Positions 53,321-64,000 of a DNA stretch of 64,000 nucleotides are shown here, one piece after another. Every line of letters starts with the position of its first letter. Position 1 is the stretch's first letter. The notes under the pieces are model-generated. The model did not search any database and was not told where the DNA came from. It was given only the letters and a program-made list of their open reading frames with translations. The stretch is from NCBI RefSeq assembly GCF_910592395.1, contig NC_088309.1:3350501-3414500 (forward strand), given 5' to 3'. Origin of the DNA: Lineus longissimus (taxonomy: Eukaryota > Nemertea > Pilidiophora > Heteronemertea > Lineidae). The translations under genes and the position numbers were made by a program.

Positions 53321-56300
53321 ATCTTGGCCTTGGAACAGCTTGAGGGCCTATTGAGTCTAGATTAGGCCTACCTACTTGACTACTGGGGCTGGCAGGGCCA
53401 TATACAACATGTTGGGTTTATTAGGGCTATGCATGGATGGTTTCTTTTGAATTTATCTTACAAGTCCTTCAACTTATTTAGTAATTATGTGTTTTTTGGA
53501 AATTTTATCAGCTGGCTCAGCTAAGTGCTCATCATTAGACAGCCTTGGAAATGCCAACTTGTAGTGATGAAGTCTATGCTGGTGGTGGTAATTCAACTAA
53601 AACTATAGAACACAAACTGACAAATTAGTTTTTTACAATGAATTGTGACAACAAAACATATATTTTTGGTCAACATCTATTATGGAATCCACTCAATCAT
53701 GATGCTAACATAGCTTGTTTGTTTCCATGTAGGTCAGTGTGTCATCAATCGGGCGTAAACTCGACATTTTTGTCCATTTCAAAAGAAAGTCTATTGTGAT
53801 ATATGGCTCAAGCCCTGATCACTAGACTCTCAGTCAACCTTTTCAGTGCTCCAGCTTTGCTTTTGAATTTACACATGCTTTAAACTTGTGAAGTATTGGT
53901 GTAAAGGATGCAGGTATAATCACTTCTCATTGTTGAGTCTAGCCAACACCTAGGAATCCAATACCTACTGCTAAAATGATGGATTTGAACCAGCTCCTGC
54001 TGAGAGATGTGGAGAGTTTGGTTACTTTCTTTGTTGGAAATTGACTCTGACTTCAGCTGGGGCATTTACTTCTGGTTCACACACAGTGTAAGTAGCAGCT
54101 GTTCAGTTTGTTCTATGGACCGTATCTCCTGGTTCCAGAGACCCTTGATTGAAATAATTGTTGGATTCATTATGGCCCCTTTCTTTACAATTAGGCTTGT
54201 TATAATATGACCCTATAATATGACCTTGTAGCCTGTAACCTACTTGTAAAGTTGGACATGCCATTTTAATGTTGCATTTTGTGTCACTGCATGGTAGAAC
54301 AGCAAGTCAACGAACCAACTTGTCATTATGATAGTTTCCCGCCATTTTAAAAATGTGATTACCGAACAGTACATCAGAAGGCTTGGAGATATGGGTTTAA
54401 ACCATGCAGGCATGGTGTAGGCTACTTCTTCTAGGCCAATTATCAAGCTTTCAGTGTGTCTCTAATCAAAAACCTAATTTACCTCAGTCAATAATTGAGC
54501 ATCAATAACCAATTCATAGATTTGTGCTACTTGCAAACATAAGCATGGGCAAGGCATTCGCAGTGTAAGCCATGTATATCAGAAGCTACAGTTGGCCTAT
54601 ATATAGTGGTACTGATTCCTTCAAGTGTAGTATGTATAATTTTATTTTGAGAAATCATTTTCAGGCCAGCAAACTGATTTGCCCACACTTTTCTTTTGCT
54701 TTGCTGTTGCCTGACCATGCACCTACACAAAAATGAAATAAACCAAAAGCGTAATTATTTATCCTCAGGATAAGAAGGTTTTTTACAACTAAACACTTGC
54801 GAAGTACAGTTGTTATCTCAGTACTTTTATGTGCAATGTGGTGATAACCTATCTTAAAATCTTGGTATCAAAAATATCCATATCGCCAACAATATTATCT
54901 ATACAAATGTACTTGATATCTCTGATATTGTGTAATGAAATTAATCTTGTTGAAAGAATCAAACCGTCACCAAATACAATTATCAGTGCATGCTCGGTGA
55001 CCAAAATTCAAATTGATGCTTGGAGCACTGCCCTGGTAAAATATATGTTGCTCGTGAAACACATCATGTTTACCACCTGTGCTGGCATTAGTTTTGATGC
55101 CAAAATTTTAATGTTTTTTTCATGCTCGGTTTTTGTGTACGTTTGTGTTTATACTTGCATATCCTTGTGGAGGTCATCACTTTGTTACAGGAAATGCCAT
55201 CCTTTATGATGTCATGTGCTCTAGTCTAAGGGATATCCTTGTTATGACTAAGCAGATGTCATATGAGACTTTGTACTCTTGAGGGATAAGTCAATGGATA
55301 TACGATGCATGCCCTGCTTAAAATGTGCTATACCATAGGGTCCTAGTTGGATTTAGTGCTATATAAGTCTCATGATTATTATTATCATGATTATTTACAT
55401 GACATGGGAGCCCCGAGGTGGTTGATCCTCATGTCCAAACAAGAGCAATTTCAAAATAAGACACTACAGTGTAGCGATATCACCTCAGTGACCTTGAATA
55501 CGTCCTTCAAAATCCATTATCCACTTCTATAAGCATATTTTGAATATCATTTTCTTGGAGATGACCAGTATTGTTGCAATTTTGATCTGGCCATTTTGTC
55601 ATGATATAGCCATCATAAACATCACTGGCTTATTTTGCCATGCTATTAAAGGGTACTTATCATTATCGTTTATGGTTGTAATTATGTGGGAAAAGTATGG
55701 AAACCATACAGTGTACTCAGGGTGAACTGAAATCCTATTATCAATGCAACTTTGTGTATGTGCGACTTTGTGTATGTACTTAGTGTTACATTGGGATGGA
55801 GAGTAAAGCATTAACTCTCTTGTGACATTAGCCAGTTGATGGTACAGCAGCTACTATCTATGCACATTGTATCACTCTGTATATTCTATGTAGATTAATT
55901 ATGCTATTATTTGATACTATTGATGGTGTGCGGATGTTCTGTAAGTCTATTTTCAAATACAATGTTAGTGTCATTGTTTCACCTGTCCTCAGAATTTCCG
56001 ATGCCAGCAAGTGGACTGAATTGACCAATTGGTGTGACCCTAATGAACCTTTCTGTCTTGTGATCTGCTCTCTTCTTGCATGATGTCACTGTGTGGACAT
56101 GCTGGTGCAATTGAGGATACTGGTACATTCATACAACAATTTTTCATTGGTTGTGGATGAGTGAATCAACAAAGACCAGTTCTTGTTAATTCTTTCTAAT
56201 ATTATACTGCCGCTGTCACTCCCCCTGGTGAAATCCCATAATTAGGGTTTTGTTACATCTTGTTACTGAATAATTTCAACCTAGAAAGAAACTTGGCTTA

Positions 56301-57224
56301 TCCATGCTTCACCTCTTCAAATCAATCCATTTCATTAGCAATGTCATGTTTAAAAGGGCAGCAAATCACTTGTTCGACAAAAGTAACGTTAGTGTGACCT
56401 TTCGATGTATTGCTTGAGTGAAGAAAGTGCTGCAGTTAGTGTAAGACGCAATAAGAGCTGCAGATCTGTCAACCATAAGACCTAGGGAAAGTACCCCAAC
56501 TGGTTGCCATGGCAATGTGGTGTCATATCAGTATTGAGGCAGCCTAGCATGGCTATTTTAACTGTGGTCCATTGAAGATGTATGCGTGTGTGCATGGTAT
56601 GTATCAAGCTAAAGGATGGTGTTTAGTTTAAAATGAAAGAAGACAGTTTCCTGGGAATCCTCGTTGGTTCTGATTGTGTCAGTTCATCCTTGTCCTAGAA
56701 CCTTTATATGAAGATGCTTGGTCGGGATTGAGTTCCTTCCAAAATGCTGTGTCCACGGAATTAAGCGGGGTGCCTGCATGAAGTGAGCCTGTGTAACAGA
56801 TGTGGTTCAGCTGGCTTAGCATGGACACTGGTATTATTTTAGTGTGACTTTGGATTGTATGCATGGTGTCTTTAGAGAGAATTCACAGTATTATGCAGTA
56901 TTGGTGTGAAATCTGATGGCCAAAGATAGACTTGCTTGGCTGAATGCCTTTGTCTCAAACAGGACACTTGGAACATATCTTGCGAACATAAACCCACGCT
57001 TGTGGTTTGAATTCCAGAATTTGCCTCACAGTTGAGTCACCCTGTCAACACGACTTGTATTTTGACACCTTTTGAGTTTGTTTATCATTGGACTTAAGTA
57101 AATCTTGACTAATCGCTCAAGGTGTAGAAGGAAACAAAGCAACTTCATCATGTAATCAAGGATATTAGTATTGGGACAACACCCTTCATAATCATGTGAT
57201 TGTATCTTAAAATCATGAATATTA

Positions 57225-57280
57225 TAGTGGAACCTCCTTTAGCGGACACTTCTGGCAAGTCTACTGTGGTCCGTTATGTT
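57225..57280 (+). repeat. AGTGGAACCTC-family repeat, left end only
   Basis: ATAGTGGAACCTCCTTTAGC is followed by GGACACTTCTGG. The rest of the unit is missing or decayed. Confidence 0.5.
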
Positions 57281-60068
57281 ACGAGTATATTTCAAATTTA
57301 AATGAGCACCATGCGGAGGGTTGGAATTTGGAATGAATAGTCTCGCATGTCACCACAATGAACAAATAGAACATAAAATTTTTTTTCTGAGGTGTGATCT
57401 TCTGTGAATAGGTTGTCTCACAGAGTGATATTTCAAGTGGATCTTGTGATCTGTAAACCTGCAATTCCATCATTAGCTAAGATCTCGGGTCTAATACAGA
57501 ATGACTTGCTGCCATCTTTTGGCTGGTGCACTGAAGCTGTCTCACTGCCCTCTGACCTTGGCCTGTCATCGCTTGATTTCTGAATTCTCTCTCCTAGTAC
57601 CACTACCACCTGGACGCAGCTATTTGCTGAAACTTAGTAGGACCAGTGAACTTGGAGGGTTAACTACGTAGAATATCTGCTTCATGCTTTCAACAATCAG
57701 TGCATGCCTCCACCTGGTGGGTGCACAGGGTCAATTTCCAAAATTGCATTTCTTTCTTCTGGGCTTAATTTTCTTCATATCTACCTGAATTCTGCGTTTA
57801 ACTGAGGCTGCTAAGAATACAGTTAGTGTTTCTTCTCAGATGTACGCATGCAACCTAACCGCTTCCCTCTTTCTTGTACATGAGATAAAACGATTCAAAA
57901 GAATTTGTGATATCACTATTGTCCAGACGATGCCATTGTGATGTGTTTTGTCCATGTTCTTGCCTAAATTGAGTTGGGATGTCTCTCTGAGTGAGAACAT
58001 TATTTGAGACAAATGGATTCCCTCACACCCTTGCAGAACTGCCTAATTTCATGACGGGGTGAGAAATTGTGGGCATGAGAAAATACGGAAAAAGTTGCTG
58101 CTTGATCTTCATGTAATATGATGATGAAGATAATTTCTTTACTTTATTTGCTGAAGAAGTTCAATCTGGGTGTTAGAATGATTGATTTTCCTCTGCCTGA
58201 ACTTCATTAGAGCCAAGTGGGTTTGATATGGAACAGGTGATACAGCTTGTTGGGAGATTTCATCTTGTTTCTGATCAGCTCTGAGGCTGTAGGTGGAGAG
58301 ATGCTGTTAACCTTGGGTCAGGATGTCCATCAGCTAGTACTCATGTATAGTTCAGAAAAATCATGTTGGACCTTACTCTACCTTGGCGCTAACACATAGG
58401 AACAACCACTCCAGAGTTCCAAGGGATTTGTGCCAGCAGCAGGAGAGATTATGGGTGACTACGGTTATCCTGCCAGATTTAGGCCCTACATGATGGCATC
58501 TGAGCCCAACGAAACCGGGAAAAGAGATTGTTGAGCTAATCTAACTGTCGAGATATTACAATATCAGATGTGTTGGCAATTGCACATGCAGTGTCAATAT
58601 CCTTCGCGAATTATGTAAGGTTGATTCAATCAGCATATGAGGCCTGAACAATCCCTGAGCCCTTGAAACTTGGAAGTTATTCATAAAGCCGACTCATCAA
58701 GCCCTGTGTGGCAAAACTTCCCCCACAAAATGTGCATAAATTGGTATTCTCAATTATGGTTCATTATAGAATCATACATAACCGCTTGTGCAAGACTTGA
58801 CACATTACCAAGCTGTCTGTATTTTTTACTGCCTGAACAAATTGACTTTTCGCATTTGAAAAATATGTTGTATGTTCAACTGACCATTGATAGGCTTGGT
58901 TTTCGGTGTAGTTACGTTTTTGGAAGGCGTTTTTTGTCAATCCTTGCAATTTCTTGAGTTAAGAGTAAGGACTCCCTCCCTGCATGACCATGCAGACCAC
59001 CCACTTCCCCATTATGATATCGCAGAATTGCCGCCATAAAGCTATAGGCAATATCATTGGCAAAGCTTGGTGTAAGGGTCAGGCGTACACCAGGCGCAAC
59101 AGAAGTTCTGGTGCTTCTCAGGCCAATCTTTTGAATATTAAGTTGATAACTGTCTCGAACAAGGATAGACAGGAAATAAAAAAAGCTGTATGTCACCCAC
59201 CACACACCTCGACTGCGACTGTGTAAGCAGATACTGGATTGAGTTGTATTGTTTATCGACACCTCCCCCCTCATTCTCAGACAATGGTCTCTTGTCATCA
59301 TTGTCACTCAAAACTGGTCCAACATTAAAAATTCAAATATCATCATATCCCATTTGAACTACTGATACTAAGTTGCCTGCAGGCCTACTATTGGTGTAAT
59401 AAGTACCTGCAGGAAATTTTGAGTCAAATAAAAAAGCTGTTTGGAAAAAAGTGTTGGAGCTAGCTGCATTTAGCTCAGTACTGCATGATTGACAATGACA
59501 GAGTATTCAGACATCAAACTGGCCTAGAGCAGCTTTGTACCGGAGGTTCAGTACAGCCTACACCGTGTATTGCTCGGGCGTGTTACTTCTAGTGCTATAA
59601 TCTGTGATAAAAAGCACAAAATTGTTATGCTTCGCTCAAGGGTTACATCAAATTTGGAATGTTTTAAAATGATATTGATATGATATGCCCTTACATGGCG
59701 CCTTATACATATGTTACTCCATTTGCTGTCAAGGCTATTAGATCTTGTTGTCAACCATCCTGGTGGTCAAGACAGTTGTTAACTTGGAAGTGCTTCATTT
59801 GTGAACAGAATTGCCCTGTTAACTCTCAGATCGGATTTGAATTTTCTGGGCGTGAAACCCATATCTGAAAGTCCAACTGGTTTGCTCTAATTTATATGTC
59901 TACAATATGCATGTGGGCATGTGCCTCTGTGGTGGTGATATGGGGTAACTCTGCATAATGCTGACACTATGGGCTATTTAGTCTGGCTCTTGCATAATGA
60001 AATGGCAGTCAATTGGGCTGTTTTGATCCCACATGATGGTCATATTGCAGTCCAAAATGTTATTTAGA

Positions 60069-60264
60069 ATATGTGACCCGCTCCAGCAAAACCAGTCGCA
60101 TGTCGCACATAAGATGAGCCTAGATGACACCAGAAGATAATAGATGAAATTGATGTTGTCAGATTTCACAAACGGCAGACAATAGTGAAATGAACAAACA
60201 GTCCGTCTCAACCTGCCAATCTCTCAGCGATATGCGACTGGTTTTGCTGGAACGGGTCACATAT
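60069..60264. repeat. 196-bp MITE with 38-bp terminal inverted repeats
   Basis: The left end is ATATGTGACCCGCTCCAGCA followed by AAACCAGTCGCAT. The right end, reverse-complemented, is the same with one C-to-T change near position 13 and one change near position 34. The centre is unrelated and non-coding. TA-type target duplication is possible, because both ends sit at AT/TA steps. Confidence 0.85.
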
Positions 60265-60644
60265 ACCAACTTGTTTTGTGGTAATGTTCTAAACACTGGC
60301 CCACAATGCCCCTAATGATTTTTGGACAACTACGCATGAATTTGTTATCTGCATGGTCGAGTTACAGGGGAGGGTGTTGACCTGAGGTTCATGCCAGCAG
60401 TACGAGTGCATCCTGTTTTTAGTTGAAATATAGCATTCTGACACAATGACACTTCCTCCTGTACTATGTCAGTCAAACAAACCTTTGATCCCTTGTGATG
60501 TCACAGAAGATTACTTTATTGGCTTGGCATACACTGGCATTTTTGGCCTTGATGATCATTTGCCACTCATGGATGACTTCAAATTGTCACCACATGATTC
60601 ATGAGGCCATTAAGCATGTTATAGGTCTTATATATAGGTTGTTA

Positions 60645-60702
60645 AGTAGAACCTCTCTATTAAGGACACGCACAGGACTGACAAGTGCTGCCCTGCAGAG
60701 GT
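60645..60702 (+). repeat. Short AGTGGAACCTC-family palindrome
   Basis: AGTAGAACCTCTCTATTAAG starts it, with GGACAC after. CTGCAGAGGTTCCAG closes it in inverted orientation about 40 bases later. It is an internally deleted copy. Confidence 0.55.
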
Positions 60703-63700
60703 TCCAGAGTCTTTTTGTCATGCTCCAAACGGAGTATATCCCACTCCCAGTACATTTAGATATAGATTTTACTGACATATTTGTATTGTCCCAAGATTTA
60801 TTACCCAGTTGTCTATTATTCCACCACAAATAGTCAAACAGCTTGACCTTTGCCCTATATGCTCACTGGTAAAGTTACAAAACCAAGGCTTTACCTATTG
60901 CTTAGCTTTCTGAACAGGGCCTAGGAATATATCATTATATCATTCATATATATAGTTTCATTTATAAAAAGGAGCTGGTCCTTTCTAGTCTGCTAAACAG
61001 GCTCATTTATTGTCATGCCCGGGTGAGGTCAGCTTTGTTACATGTAGTCCTCGTAATTCGGGTTCAACCCCACATATGATGATGACACACAGATTCCATG
61101 CAGCATTTCTTGTGTTCCCATGGTTTTGCAACACCATAGCCTGGTTTTGAAAGGCAACCCAATCTTTGGTTGTTCGCACATTGTAACAGCTCCTGTGGTC
61201 CCTGCGCTGGATTCCATGGCAACCAGTGTATGTATATTTGACTTCTCGTTGGGCTACATTGAGAATCTTGATAGATTTGTCTTCGAGCATGCCATAGACA
61301 ATTGAACTGCTGAGGATTTGGCTGAGGATTATGCAAAATAGCCTATCAATCTATTCCAAGTCCATTCAAATGGAAATCAGTGAAAAATGTGCTATACATG
61401 TTGAAACTGAACAACCCATGCAAATCTAGAAAGTACAAGCAATTCAGGTTCCCTTTCAAACACAGTTCGGTGACATAAACTTCTGAAATAAGGATACAGG
61501 GTAGCCTTTTCTTCTTCTTCTGGATGATGAGAAATTCTTTATTTCTTTACCAGCTGTGATGACAACTGCATCCTCTATACGCAAAACATTATTTACTCTT
61601 AGTGCTCCACATGCCAGTTGGCTTAATTAGCGAGAGATAGGTCCACTGGGGTGAAACTTTGTAGATAAGGTAAACACAAAGGTGTGGCCTTTGCCTCAAC
61701 ACCAAGACAAAAAATGTTAACTGAACTAATCTACACCCGAAAAAAGTCGTGCACAAGTCTTACCAAGACATTAAATTTCTTCAGGTTAATCAGCAGCTAT
61801 CATTTCAGTGATATCAAGTATACTTGGCAAAGTTCTTTCATTATCATTGCATAGTTCTGACCAGTCTATTCAGGTCTCTAACCTGCTGTAAACTAGCCGA
61901 GACTGCTTTGGTATGGTTCTTCTGTACAGCTGATGTTGCAGGCAATTATGAATAAAGATATTTCATTATAATCCTCATATGTAAGTGACTTATGTGCATT
62001 GACATGCCAATTAGTAATATCGTGGTCTATGCAATGACTCAGTCAGTGTGATGTACTATATCACAAGCCTGTTGCACTGCAATTGATTAACTATAGCCTA
62101 CACATCATCTACGATTACAGTCTAGATCTTGATATAGACATTGATCATATATTGATCATTCATGGTTGTGTGATCAATATTGAATTGGCCATGCCGGTCG
62201 TTTGTTCATCCATTGTTTTTGAACATAAGTGAAGCGAAAGTGCAAGTCTGGTTTGCGGCTAGAATAAGCACCTTCCTTGAAATAATTCATAACCATGGTG
62301 TTGATTGAAATAATTTGATATAAATCATTCAGGGTTCTGTGGCTGGCTTTCCTGTATAATACAATAGTCATACTTAATATTGGTGTATGCAAATGCTCCT
62401 TTAAAAAATGACTTCAGGGAAATATTATGTGCTCGATCTTCTTGTTAAATGGCTCGGCTTGGACACTGGTCAGTCCTCTGTTATTTGCCATATCAACTCT
62501 TGCCATTATAATTGAATTGAGAAGTTGCACAATCTGTTTTTAAGTTGCCATGGTTTCTTTAAACTCTGAATAGAGATACACACTTTCCATTTAGATTCCC
62601 TTTGTTGAACCATATTTTCTTGAAAGAAGTCAGCATGCAAATTCTGTCTAACTTTTTTGCTGAGGAACATTTGTATTTGAACAGATTACGTCGGTTTCTA
62701 TTCACCGATATCAGTTCTACAGACTTTTAAAACAGACTGTCAGAGATAATGGCAAGCTGCAGATCAAAATTAACAATCATAGACATGGTTTACTGAATGC
62801 ATCCTTGCTTTCTCCAAATAATTGATACAAAATATGTGTGAAAAAGATGTTAATGTATATTCCCCGCGGTATAAACTAATGTGGTTTCAAATGGTGAACC
62901 AGGTGTATTTAACCCATCAAAGGCTTACAGAATGTTCATGAAAAAAACTATGTTAAACCGTTTACAAAAATTGTGTGTCGGTGATGGATTGACACAATCA
63001 TATTGAGTGAAAAATCATTTTATTTTGCTAGTTCCTGCCATGTCTACCTTTACCTGGTATCATGTTTCTGCTAAAAGCTTCAAACAATTTGTTTCCTTGG
63101 CGTTAAGGCATCATGTTCAAACTTCACAGGATTTTAGGTTCACCCACTCAGTTTGAGTTAGTCAGCTGGAGCACCACGGGCTTTTGCTCAATTAATCAAC
63201 CAGGGTGCTTGCATGTTGGTTGTTCAAAACAAATCTTGTCACTTACTACTTAGCGTTATCTTCTCTAGTTCAGCCCTCGGACAGAAATTTATCAAGCCCT
63301 ACATCTCTTTTAAATCTCTTGGATAGCTTGCTGAAGCCTTGAGCAGATAACATACAAGAAGTCTTGCCGCGAGTCCATTCTTGCCTTGATAGCCTGGTCC
63401 TTCCATGGATGTCGGCATGATATTTGAAGCATCCTTGTATAGTCTCCTTCTCTAAAACCAGTCAAAATTTCATCTCATATGCCAGATATGGAGAGGATGC
63501 TCTGTCATCGAGCAGTTCAGTATCTTTCTTTCGAGCCCTCTGGGTCTTTGGGAATAGGTTGGGCTCCATCCAAGGTTGCCCAAGGAGTCCCACACCTTTC
63601 ATGATGAACAATTAAAGACTATCCAGGTCAGTTCCAGATGAAATGGTTTTCAGTTCTAGTGAATGGTCACCATGATTCATCTCACTTTTGTGTCTCCCTG

Positions 63701-63726
63701 TGTTGCCATGACAATACATTTTCTAG

Positions 63727-63829
63727 CTCAGAAAATGGGTCATCCAAGACTGGCAAGCTGCTATATCAAGAAGACCCAGAATCTTCTTTACTAACCTTAC
63801 TTACCGCTGGGCTATTGACAAAGCAGATG
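63727..63829 (+). CDS. Possible internal exon at the right edge
   Basis: Acceptor ACATTTTCTAG and donor ATG followed by GTAGGA bound a frame of 34 codons (SENGSSKTGKLLYQEDPESS, then LLTLLTAGLLTKQM). The composition is protein-like, but I recognise no family. It needs two bases from the preceding exon, so it cannot join directly to the exon at 52529. The remaining 63830-64000 shows nothing further. Confidence 0.3.
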
Positions 63830-64000
63830 GTAGGATCACTATTGTGATCCTGACTGCCAGCTGCACATTGATGTCTGATGCATTCATCAATCTTACATTG
63901 CGCTGAAACTTAGGGCGCTCGAACTTGGGGCGTGTACATCACCAGTTCATGTGAATTACAATAGGTTTGTTAGTCTGAAAAGATGTGCACTATTGAATAT

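Larger units (their letters stand above)
52566..63726. other. Long gene-free stretch, possibly intron
   Basis: More than 11 kb without a recognisable exon. It holds three copies of the AGTGGAACCTC repeat family, a TGTGACCCG-type MITE at 60069-60264, and a SINE-like tail near 55345-55395 (GTGCTATATAAGTCTCATGA then ATTATT). A 131-codon minus-strand frame at 58912-59307 has no match. If the exons at 52529 and 63727 belong to one gene, this is intron; otherwise intergenic. Confidence 0.4.

Noticed and set aside
58912-59307. 131-codon minus-strand reading frame in the gene desert
   Set aside because: No family match, no splice or promoter support, and only one frame of this size in 11 kb. It is probably chance or an old repeat.

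Overview
This window is nuclear genomic DNA from an animal. Coding sequence is cut into short exons with GT-AG junctions that keep reading frame, intergenic DNA is moderately AT-rich, and small repeats with inverted ends are common. Five genes can be matched to animal families (MRPL50, UNC93A, PHF12, UNC119, RSRC2). The repeat types and a strong excess of the octamer TACATGTA suggest a marine invertebrate (echinoderm, hemichordate, amphioxus or lophotrochozoan-like). The sequence alone does not let me choose among these. There is no operon, CRISPR, phage or other bacterial-style system.

Layout. (1) 230-6214, minus: a gene of about 1,200 codons for a nuclear-looking protein with an HMG-box-like segment, an RVSF motif and a triplicated TP motif. 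One of its introns has a GC-AG boundary and another holds an inverted-repeat element. (2) 7418-11136, plus: a ten-exon gene for a coiled-coil protein with a possible RWD-like C-terminus, head to head with gene 1. (3) 12138-13778, minus: MRPL50, a mitochondrial ribosomal protein. (4) 14171-19395, plus: UNC93A-like membrane protein, with a TATA box upstream and a hairpin in the presumed 3' UTR. (5) 20864-29050, minus: PHF12, in 13 exons, with two PHD fingers and an FHA domain. (6) 30382-35981, plus: UNC119, head to head with PHF12. (7) 36000-42440: no gene recognised. (8) 42440-48661, minus: RSRC2-like RS-domain protein, in 8 exons. (9) 48777-52094: a repeat cluster with terminal-inverted-repeat elements, an 84-bp triplicate and a minisatellite of about 68 bp. 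(10) 52529-64000: one possible start exon with a signal-like peptide and one possible internal exon near the right edge, most likely parts of one or two genes with long introns that run off the window.

How the genes relate. They are housekeeping or regulatory genes and do not form a pathway. PHF12 belongs to Sin3-type repression complexes, RSRC2 is an RS-domain nuclear protein, MRPL50 is part of the mitoribosome, UNC119 carries lipidated cargo, and UNC93A is an MFS-like membrane protein. The order itself is informative. From memory, human UNC119 and PHF12 lie together on 17q11.2, while UNC119B and RSRC2 lie on 12q24.31, so PHF12-UNC119-RSRC2 here looks like an unduplicated form of that neighbourhood. 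I did not find a convincing new biological system. The best leads are the gene-1 protein, the possible RWD gene, and the related TIR elements carrying CCAAT, CRE and E-box-like sequence and, in one family, a tRNA-like block.
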